This document shows positions 36,928 to 47,081 of a stretch of 64,000 nt of DNA, in pieces. The notes beneath the pieces were generated by a model, which did no database searches, was not told the DNA's origin, and saw only the letters and a list, made by a program, of their open reading frames with translations. The translations under genes were made by a program, and so were the position numbers. This DNA is from CAVZGO01 sp963774935 (GTDB taxonomy: Bacteria > Chloroflexota > Anaerolineae > Anaerolineales > UBA4823): NCBI GenBank assembly GCA_963774935.1, contig CAVZGO010000007.1, positions 372,001-436,000 on the forward strand. Reading direction: 5' to 3'. Every line of letters begins with the position of its first letter. Within the stretch, counting starts at the first letter, position 1.

Positions 36928-38202
36928 ATGAAAGAGTCAGTCGGTCAACAACTGCAGCAAGCGCGGGAAGCGCAAAAGCTCTCCCTGGAGCAGGTTTCTC
37001 AGGCGACCCATATGCGCATTCACAACCTGCGCGCCCTTGAGGCAGGCGAGTTTGACAAACTCGCCTCGGCTACTCAGTTGCGCGGCTTTCTGCGCGCTTA
37101 CGCCAGCTACTTAAAAATTGATCCCGAACCGTTGCTAGCCGGCATTGACCAGGTAGCAGAACTGCCTGCTACTGAGCTCACACCAACCCCCCCCATCTCC
37201 AATGGGCAACCTTTGCCTCCATCATCCGAGCGCTACCAGCACGCCCAGGAGACTCTTGCCGGGCTGGGTCAAACACTGCGCACCCAACGTGAGCTGTTAG
37301 GCTTATCCCTGGATGAAATTGTTCGCTACACCCACCTTCGCCGCCATTATTTGGAAGCCTTAGAAGCAGGAAATCTGGAAGGGCTGCCCTCGCCAGTCCA
37401 GGGACGTGGCATGCTGAATAACTATGCCACCTTCCTTGGCTTGGACCCTGAGCCTCTATTGTTACAGTTTGCTGAAGCGCTCCAGGCACGTCTCGCCTCG
37501 CGCCAAAATGCCAGCCTTGAACCACCATCTCGCCCTGCCAGGCGCAAACGTCCCATGCCATTGCTACTGCGCCGCATCCTTTCTCCGGATGTACTGATTG
37601 GACTCACATTTGCAATTTTCCTGGTAGCTTTTCTGTCCTGGGGCGCTGTCCGGATTTTTTCCCTGCGCGCCGGAGAGACACCTTCTCCGACAGCCCCCTC
37701 AATTGCCGAAGTGTTGCTATCAACACCTACCCAGACCCTTGCATCTTTACCATTAACCACCAGTTCATCTCCATCAAGCACACTGCAGGTATTACCTCCC
37801 ATCCAGATAGATGCCGGAACAGCCACACCTGCAGAGCTGCCTACCGGACTGGCGCCTGGTGTGCAGGTTTATGTGACTGTACAACAGCGCGCCTGGATTC
37901 GCGCCATGGTAGATGGAAAACTTGAATTTGAGGGGCGTGTGCTTCCGGGCAGTGCCTATCCATTTGTCGGCAAAGATCTTGTTGAGCTTCTGGTCAGCAA
38001 TGGCGCCGGTCTAAGAATTTTCTTCAACCAGCAGGATCTTGGCCAACTCGGCTCATACGGTCAAGTTGTGAACCTGATCTTCACCCGCCAGGGAGTGCTC
38101 ACACCTACCCCTACCATCACTCGCACCCCCACGCCAACATCGCGTTTCACCCCAACCCCACCAGTCATACCGTCTACCCCAACGGTCCCTTCACTGCCCT
38201 AG
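36928..38202 (+). CDS. RodZ-like protein with two HTH_25 domains
   Basis: 424 residues from the ATG at 36928. Two Cro/CI-like HTH_25 domains occur in tandem: 'GQQLQQAREAQKLSLEQVSQ' near residue 5 and 'GQTLRTQRELLGLSLDEIVR' near residue 115. A transmembrane helix follows ('DVLIGLTFAIFLVAFLSWGA'), then a Ser/Thr/Pro-rich stalk, a beta-rich DUF4115-like domain ('VYVTVQQRAWIRAMVDGKLE'), and a C-terminal Thr/Pro repeat ('TPTPTITRTPTPT'). RodZ proteins link MreB to the wall-synthesis machinery. Duplicated HTH domains are unusual in the Escherichia coli type. It is followed 21 bp later by rimO. Confidence 0.85.
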   Translation: MKESVGQQLQQAREAQKLSLEQVSQATHMRIHNLRALEAGEFDKLASATQLRGFLRAYASYLKIDPEPLLAGIDQVAELPATELTPTPPISNGQPLPPSSERYQHAQETLAGLGQTLRTQRELLGLSLDEIVRYTHLRRHYLEALEAGNLEGLPSPVQGRGMLNNYATFLGLDPEPLLLQFAEALQARLASRQNASLEPPSRPARRKRPMPLLLRRILSPDVLIGLTFAIFLVAFLSWGAVRIFSLRAGETPSPTAPSIAEVLLSTPTQTLASLPLTTSSSPSSTLQVLPPIQIDAGTATPAELPTGLAPGVQVYVTVQQRAWIRAMVDGKLEFEGRVLPGSAYPFVGKDLVELLVSNGAGLRIFFNQQDLGQLGSYGQVVNLIFTRQGVLTPTPTITRTPTPTSRFTPTPPVIPSTPTVPSLP

Positions 38203-38223
38203 TATCCATTTAGCGTTATCATT

Positions 38224-39604
38224 ATGAACCCAAAAACCTATCACATGGTCTCTCTCGGTTGTGCGAAGAATACTGTCGATTCGCAGTCGATGGCACAATT
38301 ACTCTCTACCTCCGGATTCCAAGCAGTGGATAAACCATCCAGAGCAAGTGTTTTGATCGTCAACACATGCGGTTTCATTGGCCCCGCAAAAGAAGAATCG
38401 CTGTCTGTTCTGCGCAGCCTGGCTGCGAACAAACGTAAAGGTCAGATGCTCATTGCTGCGGGCTGCCTGACTCAACGGTACGGGGCAGAAATTGCACATC
38501 AGGTTCCCGGCATCGATGGAATACTTGGAACCCGCCGGTGGATGGATATCATTGATGTGGTTCAAGACCTGCGCCAAAAAGGTCACCCGCAGCCACTCTA
38601 CCATCTGCCTGTTGACCCAACGGTCAGAATGGACGACCACGGCGTGCTACATGCAGCAGTTCAAGGCACCAGTGCTTATCTCAAGATTGCTGATGGCTGC
38701 CGCAGACCTTGTGCCTTCTGTGCAATTCCTTTGATCAAAGGCACCGCGGTCAGTCGGCCTCTCCAGGTAGTCATTCATGAAGCTCAGCAATTGGAACAAA
38801 TGGGTGTGCGCGAGTTGATCCTGATTGCTCAGGATACTACCGATTATGGGCATGATTTGGGATTAAAGGATGGACTGGCGCAGCTTCTCGAGCAACTCGT
38901 AATAGCCGCACCGGGCATTGACTGGATCCGTGTGATGTACGCCTACCCCGGCTACGTGACCGACCGGCTAATCGATGTAATGGCCTCCCACTCCCAGATC
39001 CTCCCCTATCTGGATATGCCTCTCCAGCATGCTCATCCTGCCGTGCTTCGCCGGATGCGCCGCCCTGCTAATATTGAATGGGTGCACAGCACTGTTGCAA
39101 AGCTGCGCCAGGCGCTGCCGGGGCTCGCCCTGCGCACCACTTTTATCGTCGGCTATCCGGGTGAAACGGAAGAAGAATTTCAGAACTCTGCTAGACTTTA
39201 TTCAGGAGATGCGCTTCGACCGCTCTGGTGCATTTCAATTTTCATTCGAGCCCGGCACGCCCAGTGAGCCGCTCGGTGATCCCATTTCTCCTGAGGTCAA
39301 GCAAGAGCGTTACGACAGGCTGATGGCGCTCCAGCAAAGAATCTCTCTGGAGGTTAACCAGGCTTTCGTTGGTCACCGGATGGATGTGCTGGTTGAAGGC
39401 AGCGCTGATGGTATCTCTATTGGGCGCTCCTATCGCGATGCACCTGAAATAGATGGCATGGTGATTCTGGATAGCGAAGTGACGGTTGGAGAAATTATCC
39501 CCGTACATATCACCGGCGCCATGGCTTATGACCTTACTGGAACAGTCGAAATTACACAATCTGTTCTACCCGATTTACAACTTACAGCCAGACCGGGAGA
39601 TTAG
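38224..39604 (+). CDS. rimO: Ribosomal protein uS12 methylthiotransferase (frameshift near 39185)
   Basis: Radical-SAM enzyme that adds a methylthio group to an Asp of uS12. The N-terminal UPF0004 domain binds one Fe-S cluster via 'SLGCAKNTVDSQ', 'VNTCGFIGPAKEES' and 'AAGCLTQRY'. The radical-SAM cluster is 'DGCRRPCAFCAIPLIKG'. Then come 'LILIAQDTTDYGHDL' and 'TTFIVGYPGETEEEFQ'. The frame shifts near 39185 and continues 'TLLDFIQEMRFDRSGAF' and a TRAM domain ('RMDVLVEGSADG', 'VGEIIPVHITGAMAYDLTG'). About 460 codons; RimO rather than MiaB because of the 'DTTDYG' and C-terminal features. Confidence 0.9.
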
Positions 39605-39665
39605 CCATGACTGAAAGGCTGCAGGCTGGCTGCTTATACCATTTATATAAGGATACTTTATCATC

Positions 39666-40659
39666 ATGATCGATCTTACCCAGCCCGAAGTCCAATTTGC
39701 TATGCAAGCTGTTCGCAAGGCGTCCCAGCTCGTTCGCCAGGTGCAGCAAACCATGGTCACCCCGGCACTCACCAAAGACGACCGCTCCCCAGTGACCGTA
39801 GCCGATTTCGCATCACAGGCGATTGTTGGCCGCTTGCTCTCGCAGTCTTTTCCCGAGGATCTGCTGGTCGCTGAAGAAGACTCGGCAGATCTGCGCAAAC
39901 CCGAGGCAGCCGAGCTGCTCTCACGCGTTAGCGATTATGTCAGCCAGGCAGTACCAGGTGCAAATTCCAATCAGGTCTGCCAGTGGATTGATTTCGGTCG
40001 GGCAAACTCAGGGCAAGCGCTTCTGGACCCTCGACCCCATCGACGGCACCAAGGGCTTTCTGCGCGGCGAGCAGTATGTTGTGGCGCTGGCACTGGTTGA
40101 GAATGGTCAGGTCCAGGTAGCCGCACTGGGCTGCCCAAACCTGGTCAATGCCAGTCAACCATTATTGGGTGGCGCGGGATCACTGATCCTTGCGGTACGC
40201 GACCAAGGCGCATGGACGACCCCTCTCGTGGGCGATGAAGATTTTCAAAAGCTACACACATCCACAATCCAGGACCCTGCCCAGGCACGCGTCCTGCGCT
40301 CGGTTGAATCAGGCCATACCAACATCGGACAGATCGACCAATTCGCCCAGGTGCTTGGTCTCCAGGCGCCTCCAGTGAGCATGGATAGCCAGGGCAAGTA
40401 TGCATTACTGGCTGCTGGTTCTGGCGAGCTGTATCTGCGCTTGCTCTCGCCAGATAAGCCAAACTATCGCGAGAAAATATGGGATCAGGCTGCCGGCTCA
40501 CTTGTACTCCAGGAATCTGGCGGCATGCTCACCGACCTGGATGGCAAACAACTTGATTTTTCAACCGGACGCTCATTAATCAACAATCGCGGTATTCTGG
40601 CCTCGAATGGATTGCTGCATCCGGCGGCACTACATGCCCTGCGCGCAGTAGGAGCCTGA
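39666..40659 (+). CDS. 3'(2'),5'-bisphosphate nucleotidase (frameshift near 40000)
   Basis: Member of the inositol-phosphatase superfamily, PAP-phosphatase branch, with 'SPVTVADFASQAIV', the metal site 'LLVAEEDSADLR', then after a frame change 'FWTLDPIDGTKGFLRGEQY' and 'IWDQAAGSLVLQESGG'. The 'GTKGFLRG' version is typical of Hal2/CysQ-type enzymes, which hydrolyse 3'-phosphoadenosine 5'-phosphate, the by-product of PAPS-dependent sulfotransfer. It is about 330 codons when joined, longer than CysQ and similar to Hal2. The break lies near 39990-40012. A sulfotransferase gene lies at about 22 kb. Confidence 0.85.
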
Positions 40660-40677
40660 GTTATTCGGCAATTTTCC

Positions 40678-42210
40678 ATGAGCCGCAGCGACAAAATTGC
40701 CCTTGCCCTCAGCTTGTTAGCCATCCTGTTCTCATATCTGGTGGCTGACCGCATCTTCGAACGCATGGCGCACCTGGAAGATGAGATGGCCTATGTCTGG
40801 CAGGCACAGGCGATTGCGGGCGGCAAACTCACTGTTCCTTCTCCGCCTGAACCAAAAAGTTTCCTCTGGCCATTTGTCGTCGATTACAATGGCCAGCGCT
40901 TTGGCAAATATCCAATTGCCTGGCCTGCATTGCTTTCTCTAGGAGAACGTATTGGCCAGCGCAGCCTGGTAAACCCACTGCTGGCCGGTCTGGCAATCTG
41001 GCTGATCTACCGTCTGGGTAAACGCATCTTTGGTGAAACAGTCGGCTTACTGGCTGCCGGGCTGACCCTCACCTCGCCGTTTTTTTTGGTCAATTCCGGA
41101 TCACTGCTTTCGCATCCTTTAGGGCTGGTGCTCAGCACTGGCTTTGCTCTCGCCTGGTTAGCCGCTTTCACTCCTCCGACTCCATCTCGTCCCTGGTTAG
41201 CGGTCATCACGGCTGGCTGTGCCTTGGGCTTACTGGCTTTAACGCGGCCGCTGACCGCGTTTGCGGTCGCCGTGCCGTTTATGCTACACGGTCTGGTGTT
41301 GTTTTTCAAACGAGATGGGCAGGTCCGCCGCAATCTCCTGGTCTTTATCGCGATTGTCCTCGGGATGGGGACGCTCCACTTCGTCTGGCAGTATGCGGTA
41401 ACGGGTGATGCTCTGTTGAATCCTTACACACTCTGGTGGCCATACGACAAGATTGGATTCGGACCCGGTCATGGCCATAATCCCGTGGGGCACACCCTCC
41501 GCCAGGCGTGGCTTAACACCAAATTCAGCATAAAAGTAGGCGCTTTTGATTTGTACGGCTGGCCTAAGATCTCCTGGTTGTTTTTACCAGTTGGCCTGGC
41601 GGTCGCCATTCGCCAGCGAACCACGCGCCTGCCGGCACTGCTGATCTCTGGGGTCTTTATCACCCTGGTGGCTTTTTATCTGGCATATTGGGTTGGCGCA
41701 TCACTGTATGGGCCGCGCTATTACTACGAGGCGTTATACAGCCTCTCCATCCTGTCTGCAGCCGGGATCGCCTGGCTGGCTGGCTGGCCTACCCTCCCGG
41801 ACCAAACCCGCACGCTTTTCCAGGGTTGGCAGCGCTGGCGTCCATTAGCCGTAACTGCTCTGCTTACCTTGCTGGTAGGTTTCAACCTGGTTTTCTATCT
41901 CCCTGCCCGCTTACAAGGGATGACAGACCTTTATGGCGTAAGCCGCGCAAATTTGGAGCCATTTCTCACCGAGACAGCCCAGCAGATGACGCCCGCCTTG
42001 ATCATTGTCCATCCCCAAGAAAAGTGGATCGAGTATGGCACACTCTTGGAATTGGAAAACCCATTCCTGGATACCCCTTTTATTTTTGTTTATTCGCGCA
42101 GCGAGCGCTCCAACCAGTTGTTGGCATCCCTGTTCCCCGATCGGGCTGTTTACCATTATTATGCCGATGAGCCTTACAAATTCTATACCGCTCCCCGGCA
42201 CTCAAAGTAA
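40678..42210 (+). CDS. GT39/ArnT-like membrane glycosyltransferase
   Basis: 510 residues with about ten to twelve hydrophobic helices. The first extracytoplasmic loop has 'HLEDEMAYVWQAQAIAGGKL' (acidic DE motif of the dolichyl/polyprenyl-P sugar transferases). Later segments include 'GLLALTRPLTAFAVAVPFML' and 'YWVGASLYGPRYYYEALYSL', where the 'GPRYYYE' loop is common in this group. It would transfer a sugar from a polyprenyl phosphate to a protein or lipid on the outer face. Upstream is the nucleotidase, 18 bp away; downstream is a signalling operon with its own promoter. Confidence 0.82.
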   Translation: MSRSDKIALALSLLAILFSYLVADRIFERMAHLEDEMAYVWQAQAIAGGKLTVPSPPEPKSFLWPFVVDYNGQRFGKYPIAWPALLSLGERIGQRSLVNPLLAGLAIWLIYRLGKRIFGETVGLLAAGLTLTSPFFLVNSGSLLSHPLGLVLSTGFALAWLAAFTPPTPSRPWLAVITAGCALGLLALTRPLTAFAVAVPFMLHGLVLFFKRDGQVRRNLLVFIAIVLGMGTLHFVWQYAVTGDALLNPYTLWWPYDKIGFGPGHGHNPVGHTLRQAWLNTKFSIKVGAFDLYGWPKISWLFLPVGLAVAIRQRTTRLPALLISGVFITLVAFYLAYWVGASLYGPRYYYEALYSLSILSAAGIAWLAGWPTLPDQTRTLFQGWQRWRPLAVTALLTLLVGFNLVFYLPARLQGMTDLYGVSRANLEPFLTETAQQMTPALIIVHPQEKWIEYGTLLELENPFLDTPFIFVYSRSERSNQLLASLFPDRAVYHYYADEPYKFYTAPRHSK

Positions 42211-42214
42211 CTCC

Positions 42215-42243
42215 TTGCCGCAATCTCGATTGAAGTGTAAAAT
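42215..42243 (+). promoter_or_regulatory. Sigma-70 type promoter of the signalling operon
   Basis: TTGCCG (42215-42220), 17-bp spacer, TAAAAT (42238-42243), 44 bp before the start of the first histidine kinase. The -35 box matches the first four consensus bases. Confidence 0.6.
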
Positions 42244-42286
42244 TAGTTCTTAATCGTTTACGGGATTTTAATAAAAATTATATCTG

Positions 42287-44206
42287 ATGCTCTCAAAAGA
42301 TCGCCCTTCAAGGCCTCGTCTCCTAAATACGCCTGCATCCATCGAAGCAAGCCAGCTATTACTGCTGGACGATGATCCTGAACGATCCAGGCAGGTACGG
42401 GATTCCCTGCGCTCTGCCGGTTTTACCGTAACAGACCACCCGATTAAGAATTACACCAATAATCACGAGCTCGCCTTGAAACAGCTTCAGAAGGAAGGTT
42501 ACGACGCATTGCTCCTGGCAAGCCATCTGGACAATCCTGTTAATTCGGAAATGATTGAACAGATATTAACCAGCGGGCTCCCCTTTCCGGTTGTACTTCT
42601 CGTAAATCCAGGTGAGGAGCTGCAAGCAGCCAGCTACCTGCAAAGGGGCGCTATGGACGTGATCAGCGCCAGGGGTGATTATCTCGCCAGCCTGCCAGCC
42701 CGCCTGTCAAAAGCGATTTCTGCTGACCAACTCCAGCGCAGCGTGGAGCAAATCAACTACCAGGCGCTGGTTCTCAATAATGTCCGCGATGCAGTGGTTG
42801 TCTGGGATTTGGATGGCAATATCACCTACTGGAATCCGGCTGCCGAGGTGTTGTTTGGCTATAGCGCACGCGATCGTCTGGGTAAGCCAATCCACGAAGT
42901 CTACCTGAGCTCCTTCGACCCGCCCGTCCACACACCAGGCCCTGAACAGACCACCGGTCAGTATGCTGAGAGACGCTACCTGACTCCCAGTGGCAAAGCG
43001 ATCTGGATTAGCTCACGCCTGGCTGTCCTGCGAGAAACGAAAGCCCGCAATCGCCTGCTCGGTTATATGGACGTATCCCACGATATCACCCGCAGCCGCC
43101 AGGCCGAACAGGCGCTGCGCGAAAGCGAAGCTCGTTATCGCGCGATCGTAGAAGATTACCAAACCGAGTTAATCTGCCGCTTCACTCCTGAGGGAACACT
43201 GACCTTCGTCAACGAAGTCTACTGCCGCTACTTCGGCCTATCCCGTGACCAGCTCCTGGGCACCAACCTGATGGTCTATGTGAGGGAGTACGACCGCCAA
43301 AGACTGCGCGAGCACCTTAACAGTCTGAGCCCCAACCGCCCATACGGCACGTTGGAACATTTGCTGGTACTGCCCACTGGCTCGGTACGCTGGTTCCAGC
43401 GAACGGATCGTGCAATCCTGGACCAGCACGGACGAATTTTTGAGTTCCAGTCCGTCGGACGAGATATCACCGATCGTAAACGAATGGAAGCTCAGATCCA
43501 GGCAGCCCAGACCCAACTGGTTCAGGCAGCCCGCCTGGCTACTCTGGGCGAGCTGGCTTCCGGCGTGGCTCACCAGATCAATAACCCATTGACAACGATC
43601 ATCGCCGATGCACAGCTCCTGCTGCGCACCCTGGATGAAGACGCTGCAGGCCGGGAATCTGCCGAGGCCATTGAACAGGCTGGCTGGCGTGTGCTCCAAG
43701 TAGTGCAGAGATTAATGGACTTCTCCCGCCCTTCTACCGATGCCATGCAGCCGATCTCGGTAAATGAGACCATTCGCCTGGCACTCTCGCTAGTCGGCAC
43801 CCATGTTGCCTCGGATGGACTCAAGCTGATTTATGACCTGCAAGATGGCTTGCCAAACGTGCGCGGGCACTCACGCCAGCTTCAGGATGTGTGGGTAAAC
43901 TTGATCCTGCTGGCTCGTGATGCGTGCACCGATGGCATGGATCACACCATCCTGATTCGCTCAATGTCTGACCCGGCAGGCTGGGTGCAGGTCGAAGTAC
44001 AGGATGATGGCTTTCCCATCCCACCCAGAGAAATGGCCAGTATCTTCGAACCAAATTTCATCGGACCAACCCATGGTCGGGGCACTGGGCTGGAATTGAG
44101 CATTTGCCGCGAAATTATTCGGCAACACAATGGGCGCATCTCGGCTGAGCCCACGCCGGATGATCAAACCATCCTGCGAGTTGTGCTGCCTGCAGAAGAG
44201 GAGTGA
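42287..44206 (+). CDS. PAS sensor histidine kinase with pseudo-receiver
   Basis: 639 residues. The N-terminal receiver-like domain (about 20-145) begins with the acidic 'LLLDDDPERS', but the phospho-acceptor position in 'YDALLLASHLDN' is not Asp and the 'K' loop is missing, so it is a pseudo-receiver. Two PAS domains follow ('ALVLNNVRDAVVVWDLDGNI'; 'LICRFTPEGTLTFVNEVYCR'). The dimerisation helix has 'LASGVAHQINNPLTTIIAD' with the phosphoaccepting His. The ATPase domain is divergent: the N-box 'WVNLILLARDA' keeps one Asn only, G1 reads 'DDGFPIPP', and G2 'GRGTGLELSI'. Kinase activity may be weak. It is followed after 3 bp by the response regulator, so they form one operon. Confidence 0.88.
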   Translation: MLSKDRPSRPRLLNTPASIEASQLLLLDDDPERSRQVRDSLRSAGFTVTDHPIKNYTNNHELALKQLQKEGYDALLLASHLDNPVNSEMIEQILTSGLPFPVVLLVNPGEELQAASYLQRGAMDVISARGDYLASLPARLSKAISADQLQRSVEQINYQALVLNNVRDAVVVWDLDGNITYWNPAAEVLFGYSARDRLGKPIHEVYLSSFDPPVHTPGPEQTTGQYAERRYLTPSGKAIWISSRLAVLRETKARNRLLGYMDVSHDITRSRQAEQALRESEARYRAIVEDYQTELICRFTPEGTLTFVNEVYCRYFGLSRDQLLGTNLMVYVREYDRQRLREHLNSLSPNRPYGTLEHLLVLPTGSVRWFQRTDRAILDQHGRIFEFQSVGRDITDRKRMEAQIQAAQTQLVQAARLATLGELASGVAHQINNPLTTIIADAQLLLRTLDEDAAGRESAEAIEQAGWRVLQVVQRLMDFSRPSTDAMQPISVNETIRLALSLVGTHVASDGLKLIYDLQDGLPNVRGHSRQLQDVWVNLILLARDACTDGMDHTILIRSMSDPAGWVQVEVQDDGFPIPPREMASIFEPNFIGPTHGRGTGLELSICREIIRQHNGRISAEPTPDDQTILRVVLPAEEE

Positions 44207-44209
44207 CGA

Positions 44210-45001
44210 TTGGAAGAACCGGTAGCCATCCTGGTCATCGAAGACGATCGTTTCGTCGCACGCACAATTGAGCGCTGCCTGCGCAGCAATCATTTTGCAG
44301 TGACAGTCGCAAATAATGGCGCAGATGGTCTGGAGCAAGCACGCCTATCTCCGCCAGACCTTGTGATCCTGGATATTATGATGCAGGGCATGGATGGCTA
44401 CGCAGTCTGCATGGCAATGCGCGCAGATCGCAGCCTTGCTCATGTGCCGGTATTGTTCCTCACCGCCAAGGTAAAAACCGAAGATAAAATTACTGGTTTC
44501 AGAGCTGGTGCGGACGATTATCTTTGTAAGCCGTTCAATCTGGATGAGCTGATGATGCGTCTGCAGGCTATCTTGAAGCGTACACTATCACCAGAACGTA
44601 TGACCACCTTGCTACCCGTGTTTGCTGCTTCGGATCCGTCCATTGAACTGGATCCCAACCAGCCTCGACCGCACCATCTTGTCGCTGGTGAATACTCACT
44701 CGACACACACACGTTCGAGCTCCAAACCCCCACTCAAGGCAAGGTGCGCCTGACCCCTCTCCAATATGATCTTCTTTATCATTTGATGACCCACCCAGAT
44801 GAGGTCTTTTCACCTTCCCGTTTACTTGCTGAGGTTTGGGATCATCCCGAAGGACGTGGCAGCGCTGATCTTGTGCGCGTCCATATAAAAACCCTGCGCG
44901 AGCGCATCGAAATTGACCCGCGTGCCCCTGGCTTCTTACGAACCGTCCCCGGACGCGGCTACACCGTCGGCAGGAGCCAGCTTACTCAGGAGGAGAACTA
45001 A
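44210..45001 (+). CDS. OmpR/PhoB-family response regulator
   Basis: 263 residues from a TTG start with an AGAGGAG ribosome site. Receiver domain: acidic pair in 'ILVIEDDRFVARTIE', phospho-acceptor Asp in 'DLVILDIMMQGMDGY', conserved Lys in 'GADDYLCKPFNLDEL'. A linker of about 45 residues precedes the winged-helix DNA-binding domain ('VRLTPLQYDLLYHLMTHPDE', 'VHIKTLRERIEID', 'FLRTVPGRGYTV'). It sits between two histidine kinase genes and is probably phosphorylated by one or both. Its stop is one base before the ATG of the second kinase. Confidence 0.94.
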   Translation: MEEPVAILVIEDDRFVARTIERCLRSNHFAVTVANNGADGLEQARLSPPDLVILDIMMQGMDGYAVCMAMRADRSLAHVPVLFLTAKVKTEDKITGFRAGADDYLCKPFNLDELMMRLQAILKRTLSPERMTTLLPVFAASDPSIELDPNQPRPHHLVAGEYSLDTHTFELQTPTQGKVRLTPLQYDLLYHLMTHPDEVFSPSRLLAEVWDHPEGRGSADLVRVHIKTLRERIEIDPRAPGFLRTVPGRGYTVGRSQLTQEEN

Positions 45002-45002
45002 T

Positions 45003-47081
45003 ATGCCCTCGGGCCCCTCCACTCCCAGGCCAGAACCACCCACCGGTCAGGCGATTGAGTCCTTCAGCGACTTGCTTGCCGAATGCCCTGATCTTGATAG
45101 CGTCTGTCAAACCGCTCTCAGGTTTTCCCTCGAAACCATCAACCGTCAGGCAGGAGCTCTGATTGTTCAGTCGCAGCAGGACCGCGAGCCGCTGCTGCTG
45201 GTTGAGCACGACTTGCCTCAGGAATGGATCGCCCAGCTCGATGACCCGCAGAGCTTCCTGCGCAAGGTCGCCTGGAACAAGCTACTTTCCGGGGGCTACC
45301 TGATTGGAGACGCCTCCATGCCCGACCTTGCCGCAGCGATTGCGATTCCAGCCCGCGCAGGTCCGCAGGGCATCTTACTGGCTCGCGGCACACCCTGTTC
45401 CCCCGTTGAAATCGACTGGCTGCTCAAGCTCTCTCGCCCAATGGGGCGCGCGCTGCGCATGAGCCGCTCAAACCAGATCCACCAGCGCAATACCCAGGGG
45501 ATTGGCAGCCTTCAAACCAGTTTAAACAACCTGCGAACGGAAGCCAACCTGGAGACCATCCTGCACCACCTGATACACGCGATCCGTAAGCTGCTGGATG
45601 CGGAACAGACAGTCGTCGCTTTGATCGACGACGCCGGTCAATGGATGACACGTCGTGCCAAAGACCAGGATGATAACTGGCTGATTCAGGTAGATTCACT
45701 CCACGGTGCGGGTTTACTGCGCGAGTGCATCCTGAACAACCAATCCATGCGAGTAAACCAGGTCGCCCAGGATGCACGTTTCAACCCTGCCTGCGATGCC
45801 CTGCCGGGCGAGTTTGTGAATTCACTGCTCTGTGTCCCCTTGAAGGTAGATGACCTTGTTTTAGGTGCTATCCTCGCAACCAATAAACGCTCCGCTGAGT
45901 TCAGCACCAGCGATCAGGACCTGTTAACCCTGGTCAGCGGTGTATCTGCTTCCACAATTCAGGGCGCGCGGCTGCTCCAGCAATTACGCATAGCAGAGGC
46001 AGACCGTGAAGCCAACCGTTGGGAGCTGGCACATTTTCGCCGCACCCTTCAGGCTTTGATGGAAAATATTCCAGCCTGTGTTTATATCGTTGACTCTGCC
46101 CTGCAACTAACTTATCTGAATCCCATCGCCGCTGCCCGCTCAGGCCAACCATCTGGACAGTTTCTGGGCAAGCCCTGCTATGAAGCTATGTATCAGCGCC
46201 AGGAACCCTGCCCAGAATGCAAAATCACCGAATCGCTTGCCACAGGGGCTGCCACCTACCGCACCACCAGTCGCCCCCACGCTCTGGACGATAATACTGA
46301 ATGGGAGATCTACAGTTACCCCATCCTGGATGAGACCAACCAGGTCAGGCAGGTCATCCTGTTTGAGCAGGATGTCAGCGACAAGACCCAGCTCGAATCG
46401 GTCTTAATTCAATCCAGTAAGCTGGAGGCGCTAGGGAAAATGACCGCCAGCGTAGCCCACGAAATTAATAACCCTCTGACGGTGATCATTGCCAATGCAC
46501 AAATTTTACAGCGTGAGCTTCCCGCCGGCGATGAACGCCTCGAGTTGGTCGATCTGATCTCCATGGCAGGTGCACGCGCGGCTCAGGTGGTGCGGAACCT
46601 GCTGGATTTCGCGCGCAAAGAACAGCCTCAGCACACCCTCACCAACATCAACGAAACGCTACGCCACTCGCTTGTTTTGGTTCAGCACGAGCTGGCCACC
46701 CATGGTATCACCCTGGAATTCACCCCTGACGACCAGATCCCATCGATCCTCGCCAACGGCGACAGCTTGCAAGGCGTATGGGTTAACCTGCTGCTGAACG
46801 CAGTTGAATCAATCGATAAGTCCCCCGGAATTTTGCGCGTTTCTACCCAATATGTCGACGAGGAGATTCACATAACTATTGCGGATAATGGTCGCGGCAT
46901 CCCAACTGAACGACTGCAGCGTATCTTTGAGCCATTCTATACCACCAAGTCACCTGGGCGTGGCACAGGATTGGGTCTTTCAGTGTCAAATCGCATTGTT
47001 CAACAGCACAACGGGCGCATTCTCGTCCAAAGCCAGGTAGGCAGCGGCACGGAATTTACCGTCCTCCTGCCGGTCCGCTAA
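45003..47081 (+). CDS. GAF-PAS sensor histidine kinase
   Basis: 692 residues from the ATG at 45003, which has a GGAGGAGAA ribosome site inside the preceding gene. Order: an N-terminal GAF-like region, a second clear GAF domain (about 185-325, 'EANLETILHHLIHAIRKLLD', 'SLLCVPLKVDDLVLGAI'), and a PAS domain (about 345-460) with a Cys-rich 'CYEAMYQRQEPCPECK' that might bind a metal or cofactor. Then a HisKA helix with 'MTASVAHEINNPLTVIIAN' and a canonical ATPase: 'VWVNLLLNAVES', 'IADNGRGIPTERLQRIFEPF', 'GRGTGLGLSVSNRIV'. It is soluble, with no membrane helix. Unlike its partner upstream, all ATP-site motifs are intact. Its 3' end overlaps the convergent HAD gene by 26 bp. Confidence 0.92.
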   Translation: MPSGPSTPRPEPPTGQAIESFSDLLAECPDLDSVCQTALRFSLETINRQAGALIVQSQQDREPLLLVEHDLPQEWIAQLDDPQSFLRKVAWNKLLSGGYLIGDASMPDLAAAIAIPARAGPQGILLARGTPCSPVEIDWLLKLSRPMGRALRMSRSNQIHQRNTQGIGSLQTSLNNLRTEANLETILHHLIHAIRKLLDAEQTVVALIDDAGQWMTRRAKDQDDNWLIQVDSLHGAGLLRECILNNQSMRVNQVAQDARFNPACDALPGEFVNSLLCVPLKVDDLVLGAILATNKRSAEFSTSDQDLLTLVSGVSASTIQGARLLQQLRIAEADREANRWELAHFRRTLQALMENIPACVYIVDSALQLTYLNPIAAARSGQPSGQFLGKPCYEAMYQRQEPCPECKITESLATGAATYRTTSRPHALDDNTEWEIYSYPILDETNQVRQVILFEQDVSDKTQLESVLIQSSKLEALGKMTASVAHEINNPLTVIIANAQILQRELPAGDERLELVDLISMAGARAAQVVRNLLDFARKEQPQHTLTNINETLRHSLVLVQHELATHGITLEFTPDDQIPSILANGDSLQGVWVNLLLNAVESIDKSPGILRVSTQYVDEEIHITIADNGRGIPTERLQRIFEPFYTTKSPGRGTGLGLSVSNRIVQQHNGRILVQSQVGSGTEFTVLLPVR

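Noticed and set aside
36339..36929. Two long minus-strand frames opposite rplI
   Set aside because: rplI is an unambiguous ribosomal protein gene and the antisense frames carry no motif.
38101..38200. Thr/Pro-coding repeat as a possible CRISPR or DNA repeat
   Set aside because: It is a low-complexity linker inside the RodZ-like protein, with irregular units and no spacers. No CRISPR array was seen anywhere in the window.
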